DNA of 64,000 nucleotides from Pandoraea oxalativorans. GTDB lineage: Bacteria > Pseudomonadota > Gammaproteobacteria > Burkholderiales > Burkholderiaceae. Below the pieces are notes generated by a model, which did not search any database, was not told the DNA's origin, and saw only the letters and a list, made by a program, of their open reading frames with translations. Below, one piece after another: positions 59,991 to 64,000 of the stretch. The stretch is taken from positions 806,001 through 870,000 of the forward strand of contig NZ_CP011253.3 in NCBI RefSeq assembly GCF_000972785.3. Direction: 5' to 3'. How positions within the stretch are numbered: position 1 is the stretch's first letter; the number at the start of each line of letters is the position of its first letter. Position numbers and translations under genes: made by a program.

Positions 59991-61650
59991 AGTTCACGAC
60001 GTGGGGCATGAAGGCTACGCTAGCCTGTTCGGGCTCGAAGGGCCGGTCACGCTGCCCGCCATTCTCGCGGCGCGCGCGCATGCAACACCCGACGCCGAAG
60101 CGCTGGTGATCGAAGGTGAGCGCATCGACTATCGCACGCTGAGCGAGCGCGTCGCGCAGGCGGCTGCGCGCATGGTGCATCTGGGCGTTCAGCACGGCGA
60201 GCACGTCGGCATTCTGATGGGCAACTCGGTGGATTGGGTGGTGCTGTTTTACGCGGCGGCGTCGATCGGTGCGGTCGCCGTGCCGGTCAACACCCGATTC
60301 AAGTCCGACGAGCTGAACTACTGCCTGAGTCAGGGCGACGTACGTGTGCTGTTCTACGTCGACACGTTCCTCAACATCGACTACACGGCTTTGCTGCGCA
60401 GTGTCGAGCCTGCCTTCGATGCGCAACTGCCGGGCGACTTTCTGCCACTGCTGCGCCGTGCCGTGATGGTGGGCGACAGTAAGCGAGGTTTGCCGCAAGG
60501 CGTCGAGCATTTCGATGCTTTGCCGGACACGCCCGCGTTGCGCGACGAAGTCGCGCGCCGCTGTGCCGCAGTCTCACCCGACGACGTGCTGCTGATTCAG
60601 TACACCTCTGGCACGACATCCTTCCCGAAGGGCGTGCTGCTGCGTCATCGCAATATGCTGATGAACGCCGCCGCGTCGGCGCAGCGCATCGGTGTGCGTG
60701 CCGATGACCGCTACTTCAGTGTGCGGCCGTTCTTCCACGTGGCGGGCACGACGATGTCGCTGCTCGTATCGCTGGTGACAGGGGCGTGCCTGCTGTCGGT
60801 GCCGTCGTTCGACGTCGCGCGCGTGCTGACCATCCTCGATGAAGAGCGCTGCACGCTGACGTCCGGCAACGACACGATTTTCCTCATGATGATGGGCCAC
60901 CCCGAATTCCGTCGCGAGCGCATTCACCTGCGTGGCGGCTGGGCCGCTGCGGGACCGGAAATCATGCAGAAGATTCACGACGTGATGGGCGTGCCTTACA
61001 TGGTCGGTGCGTATGGGCAATCGGTGGCGTCGCCCAACGTGGTGCTCAACGACTGGCGCGATCCGCTCGAATTGCGCGTGGGCGGATGGGCGAGCCCGCA
61101 TCCCGGTATCGAGATCCGCACGGTGTCCCCTGAAACGGGCGACGTGCTCGGTGCGAACCAGCCTGGCGAGATTCAGGTGCGCGGGTGGAGCGCGATGAAG
61201 GGCTATTACGACAAGCCGAAGGAGACGGCGCAGGCGTTCAGCGACGACGGCTGGCTGCGCACGGGCGATCTCGGCGTGATCGACGGCGGAGGGCGCATGC
61301 GCATGCTCGGCCGTCTGAAGGATGTGTTCCGCGTCGGTGGCGAGAACGTGGCGCCTGCCGAAGTGGAGGAGACGCTGTTCACGCACCCGGCTGTGCAACT
61401 GGCGCAGGTCGTAGGGGTGCCGGACGCCCGTCTGGGCGAAGTGCCTGCGGCGTTCGTGGTGCTGCGCCCCGGGGCGGAGGTCACGAGCGAAGCGTTGATC
61501 GACTGGTGTCGCGCGCGTGCGGCGAATTTCAAGGTGCCGAGATATCTGCGATTCGTCGATTCGTTCGACGGTATCGGCATGACGGGTAGCTCGAAAGTGC
61601 AGAAGAACAAGCTGCGCGACTACGCGATTCGGGAGTTCGGTTTGTCCTGA
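59983..61650 (+). CDS. Acyl-CoA synthetase (AMP-forming)
   Basis: A ligase of about 555 residues. The ATP/AMP P-loop motif is IQYTSGTTSFPKGV, followed by GAYGQSVASPN in place of the usual Y-G-x-T-E, the A5-like WLRTGDLGVIDGGGRMRMLGRLKDVFRVGGENVAPAEVEETL and the late Lys region TGSSKVQKNKLRD. It activates a carboxylic acid with ATP and CoA. GGGAGGCGG precedes the ATG at 59983, which lies within the end of the hydratase gene, so the two are coupled. Substrate unknown. Confidence 0.88.
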   Translation: MPEVHDVGHEGYASLFGLEGPVTLPAILAARAHATPDAEALVIEGERIDYRTLSERVAQAAARMVHLGVQHGEHVGILMGNSVDWVVLFYAAASIGAVAVPVNTRFKSDELNYCLSQGDVRVLFYVDTFLNIDYTALLRSVEPAFDAQLPGDFLPLLRRAVMVGDSKRGLPQGVEHFDALPDTPALRDEVARRCAAVSPDDVLLIQYTSGTTSFPKGVLLRHRNMLMNAAASAQRIGVRADDRYFSVRPFFHVAGTTMSLLVSLVTGACLLSVPSFDVARVLTILDEERCTLTSGNDTIFLMMMGHPEFRRERIHLRGGWAAAGPEIMQKIHDVMGVPYMVGAYGQSVASPNVVLNDWRDPLELRVGGWASPHPGIEIRTVSPETGDVLGANQPGEIQVRGWSAMKGYYDKPKETAQAFSDDGWLRTGDLGVIDGGGRMRMLGRLKDVFRVGGENVAPAEVEETLFTHPAVQLAQVVGVPDARLGEVPAAFVVLRPGAEVTSEALIDWCRARAANFKVPRYLRFVDSFDGIGMTGSSKVQKNKLRDYAIREFGLS

Positions 61651-61729
61651 GACCTGACGGTCGGGCGTCGATGGACACGACGTCCGACCCACCACCGAAC
61701 CTCATCAAAAAATCAAGATTGGAGGAGAC

Positions 61730-63106
61730 ATGACTTCACATACGACGACGGCGTCACAGCCGTTCGGCGGGACGGACACGCCTGGCGCGAGCGCGGTCGG
61801 TCAGGTGGTCGAGGAATCGACCTACCGCAAGATCGCCTGGCGCACGCTGCCGTTGCTGTTCGTTTGCTACATCGTCAACTACATCGACCGGGCGAACATC
61901 GGCATCGCGCAGATTCAGTTCAAGGCGGATTTGCATTTCAGCGATCTCGTCTACGGCATCGGCGCGGGGTTGTTCTTCGTCGGCTTCCTGCTGTTCGAGG
62001 TGCCGAGCAACCTCATGCTCGCTCGCATGGGGGCACGCAAGACGCTGTTGCGCATCATGACGCTCTGGGGTGCGGTCTCATGCGCGATGATGTTCGTGCG
62101 CACCCCCACGGAGTTCTACGTCGCACGCATGCTGCTCGGTGCGGCAGAGGCGGGTTTCTTCCCCGGGCTGATTCTGTATCTCAGTTACTGGTTTCCGGCG
62201 GAGCGGCGTGCGCGTGTGACGGCGTTGTCGTTTGTCGCGATTCCGATTGCGACGATGATCGGCGCGCCGACGTCGGGCTGGATCATGCGCAGCTTCCATC
62301 AGATTCACGGACTCGCTGGCTGGCAGTGGATGTTCCTGCTCGAAGGCATTCCCGCGATCCTGCTCGGTGTCGTGGTGTTCTTTGCGCTGGAAGACCGTCC
62401 GGAGCAGGCCAAATGGCTGAGCGACGACGAGAAAGCGCGGCTCACGAATGTGCTCGACGAGGAGCGTCGTCAAAAGGCGAGCAAGGGCGGTCATGGCCAC
62501 GGAGGGACGCTGGCGGCGCTGGGCGACTGGCGCGTGTACGTGGCGGGGCTGGTGTCGTTCTGTGCCTATGTGCTGGCGAGCACCATCGCGTTCTTCGCGC
62601 CGCTCGTGATTCAGTCCACTGGTGTGAAAGATCCGTTCCACGTCGGTCTGCTCTCGGCGATTCCGCCGGTGGTCGGCATCGTGTCGATGCTGATCGTGAG
62701 CCGCCATTCGGACCGTCGGCGCGAGCGTCGCTGGCATGCGTCGGTGCCGTTGATGTTCGCGGCGGCGAGCCTCATGGTCATGCCGTACCTGTCGCATAAC
62801 GTCGAGCTGGCCGTGGTCTTGCTGGCAGTCGCGACAGCGGGGCACCTTTCGAGTTTGTCCGTCTTCTGGACGATTCCGTCGACGTACCTCGCGCCCGCTA
62901 GTGCGGCTGCCGGGATTGCGGTGGTGAGCAGCATCGGTGCGCTGGGCGGCTTGGTGGGGCCGAGCGTGATCGGCTACGTGAAGACGACGACGGGCAGCCT
63001 CGCGCTCGGCTTGCAGGTCGCCGGATGCTTCGTGCTGTTCGGCAGCATTCTGCTGCTCGTGGGGATTCCTGCGCGGCTGTTGCCCAAGGGTGTTTCCCGT
63101 AAGTGA
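61730..63106 (+). CDS. ACS-family MFS transporter
   Basis: A 458-residue major facilitator of the anion:cation symporter family. Marks are the N-terminal YRKIAWRTLPLLFVCYIVNYIDRANIGIAQIQF, VPSNLMLARMGARKTLLRIMTLWG and LGAAEAGFFPGLILYLSYWFPAERRARV. The family carries organic anions such as phthalate, tartrate, hexuronates or glucarate. GGAGGAGA precedes the ATG. It follows the ligase by 79 bases and probably imports the acid degraded by this cluster. Confidence 0.88.
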   Translation: MTSHTTTASQPFGGTDTPGASAVGQVVEESTYRKIAWRTLPLLFVCYIVNYIDRANIGIAQIQFKADLHFSDLVYGIGAGLFFVGFLLFEVPSNLMLARMGARKTLLRIMTLWGAVSCAMMFVRTPTEFYVARMLLGAAEAGFFPGLILYLSYWFPAERRARVTALSFVAIPIATMIGAPTSGWIMRSFHQIHGLAGWQWMFLLEGIPAILLGVVVFFALEDRPEQAKWLSDDEKARLTNVLDEERRQKASKGGHGHGGTLAALGDWRVYVAGLVSFCAYVLASTIAFFAPLVIQSTGVKDPFHVGLLSAIPPVVGIVSMLIVSRHSDRRRERRWHASVPLMFAAASLMVMPYLSHNVELAVVLLAVATAGHLSSLSVFWTIPSTYLAPASAAAGIAVVSSIGALGGLVGPSVIGYVKTTTGSLALGLQVAGCFVLFGSILLLVGIPARLLPKGVSRK

Positions 63107-63238
63107 GGGCATCCGTGGTTGCGCGCCCGAGACGGAGTGCAGTCCGTGCGGAATCAAGGCATGTGCGGGTTTGACCGGGCACTGGCGAGGCGATAGCATG
63201 ACGCCATTCCATTGCCCGCCTACCGGCTGATTCGTCAC

Positions 63239-63754
63239 ATGCCCAAGCCCAACCCCTCGCGCTCGCCCGAACCGGCGAGCGCGGCACCGTCCGACTTGCG
63301 GCAGCTCACGTCGTTTCAACTGCGCCAACTGACGAACATCTACACGAAGGGTTCGTCCAGCGTGTACGAGCGCAACTTCGGTCTGACGCTCAACGAATGG
63401 CGCTCCATCGCGTTGCTGCACAGCAGCGACGGCATGTCGCTCAACCGGCTTGCCGAGCAGGCACAGTTCGACCGGGGGCTGATGAGCCGTACGGTGACCG
63501 CGCTCGAAGCGCGTGGCATTCTCCAACGCAGCACCGACAGCGCCGACGCGCGCGGTGTCGTCATCTCGCTCACGGCCCAAGGCCGCGATCTCGTGAAGCA
63601 GGTGTTTCCCGTCGCCGAAGAACTCAACGACCGTCTGTTGTCCGTACTCACGCGCGCAGAGCGCGATGCGTTGCCCAAGATACTTGACAAGCTCACGTAT
63701 CAGGCGAGGATCATGCTGGAGCAGGAGCGGGAAGAGGCCGGTGAGGGGCTCTGA
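63239..63754 (+). CDS. MarR-family transcriptional regulator
   Basis: About 171 residues with a winged helix-turn-helix (LTLNEWRSIALLHSSDGMSLNRLAEQAQFDRGLMSRTVTALEARG and the wing STDSADARGVVISLT). The ATG at 63239 gives MPKPNPSRS; a TTG at 63212 is an alternative. It lies 132 bases after the transporter on the same strand and 105 bases before the nitronate monooxygenase gene. An AT-rich 13-mer shared by that gene's promoter and the HMG-lyase-like promoter is its likely operator. Confidence 0.87.
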   Translation: MPKPNPSRSPEPASAAPSDLRQLTSFQLRQLTNIYTKGSSSVYERNFGLTLNEWRSIALLHSSDGMSLNRLAEQAQFDRGLMSRTVTALEARGILQRSTDSADARGVVISLTAQGRDLVKQVFPVAEELNDRLLSVLTRAERDALPKILDKLTYQARIMLEQEREEAGEGL

Positions 63755-63775
63755 CTGAGTTGTTGGTTTTGCGGT

Positions 63776-63811
63776 AAATTATTTGACAATGAATCATATG
63801 TACCTTAGATT
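63776..63811 (+). promoter_or_regulatory. Predicted promoter and MarR-type site of the nitronate monooxygenase gene
   Basis: AAATTATTTGACA (63776-63788) contains TTGACA at 63783-63788. After 17 bases TAGATT follows at 63806-63811, a well-spaced sigma-70 promoter. The 13-mer repeats exactly, in reverse orientation, at 57009-57021. Confidence 0.6.
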
Positions 63812-63859
63812 GACGAGCATCGTCAATGCGCGTCTGCGCGGTATTTCGAGGGACTTTTC

Positions 63860-64000
63860 ATGCTTCAGACCCGCCTCACTCGGCTGTTGAATATCAAATA
63901 TCCCATCATCCAGGCCGGGATGAGCTGGGCGTCGTCCAACGCGGCGTTGCCGATTGCCGTCTCGAATGCGGGCGGGCTGGGCGTGATCGCTGCCGGACCG
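63860..64000 (+). CDS. Nitronate monooxygenase (2-nitropropane dioxygenase), partial
   Basis: The first 47 codons are present before the window ends. MLQTRLTRLLNIKYPIIQAG is the standard start of FMN-dependent nitronate monooxygenases and enoyl-reductase-like relatives, followed by SNAGGLGVIAAGP, the conserved N-G-G-L-G flavin-site motif. GAGGGA precedes the ATG. The remainder is outside the window. Whether it acts on nitronates or belongs to the CoA cluster cannot be decided from this piece. Confidence 0.8.
   Translation, partial: MLQTRLTRLLNIKYPIIQAGMSWASSNAALPIAVSNAGGLGVIAAGP

Overview
The window is about 64 kb of GC-rich, densely coded chromosome with the gene content of a Burkholderiales soil or opportunist bacterium; Pandoraea or a close Burkholderiaceae relative is the best guess. 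This rests on the many LysR, IclR, MarR and GntR regulators, a Burkholderia-type porin, taurine and sulfonate catabolism, OpgG, and AAHS, MHS and ACS transporters. The genus is an inference, because no rRNA or other marker gene is present.

Layout: 0-16.7 kb is ordinary metabolism. It holds a MarR regulator, a small exported repeat protein, an aromatic-acid type permease, OpgG and a GH3 beta-glucosidase (BglX) in divergent orientation, a LysR/D-malate (tartrate) dehydrogenase pair, an LLM flavin monooxygenase divergent from a sulfonate-type binding protein, a GlxA-type regulator facing an exported DJ-1/PfpI protein, and a LysR/XenA pair. At 16.8-18.9 kb lies an effector-like gene (pentapeptide repeats fused to a C26 amidotransferase) with visibly lower GC. 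At 19.1-26.5 kb are a degenerate EAL protein, an MFS carrier, a complete ISL3-family insertion sequence with an 8-bp target duplication, and a GMC oxidoreductase/MHS transporter operon. At 26.9-31.7 kb are two convergent IclR regulators and a CobS/CobT pair.

The metabolic core is taurine dissimilation, in two blocks. Block one (31.7-37.5 kb, minus strand) is tauY-tauX, xsc, pta, tauE: taurine to sulfoacetaldehyde, then acetyl phosphate plus sulfite, then acetyl-CoA, with sulfite export. Block two (48.8-53.6 kb) is the tauABC importer divergent from its MocR regulator tauR, beside an amino-acid permease. About 11 kb separates them. It contains a single-ORF toxin-antitoxin module behind a palindromic operator, a small-subunit/sodium-solute-symporter pair, an amidohydrolase with a CobW-type GTPase, and three tandem paralogues of a family I do not recognise (43.4-47.1 kb, low GC). 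These three are the best candidate for an undescribed system.

From 53.7 kb come a GST, a porin, and a CoA-dependent catabolic cluster: PaaI thioesterase, HMG-CoA-lyase-like protein, two enoyl-CoA hydratases (one frameshifted at a G6 tract), a CaiB/BaiF CoA-transferase, an acyl-CoA ligase and an ACS-family transporter. A MarR regulator follows, and the 5' end of a nitronate monooxygenase runs off the window. A 13-bp element shared by two promoters at the edges of this cluster suggests a MarR-controlled regulon. I saw no rRNA, tRNA or CRISPR array.
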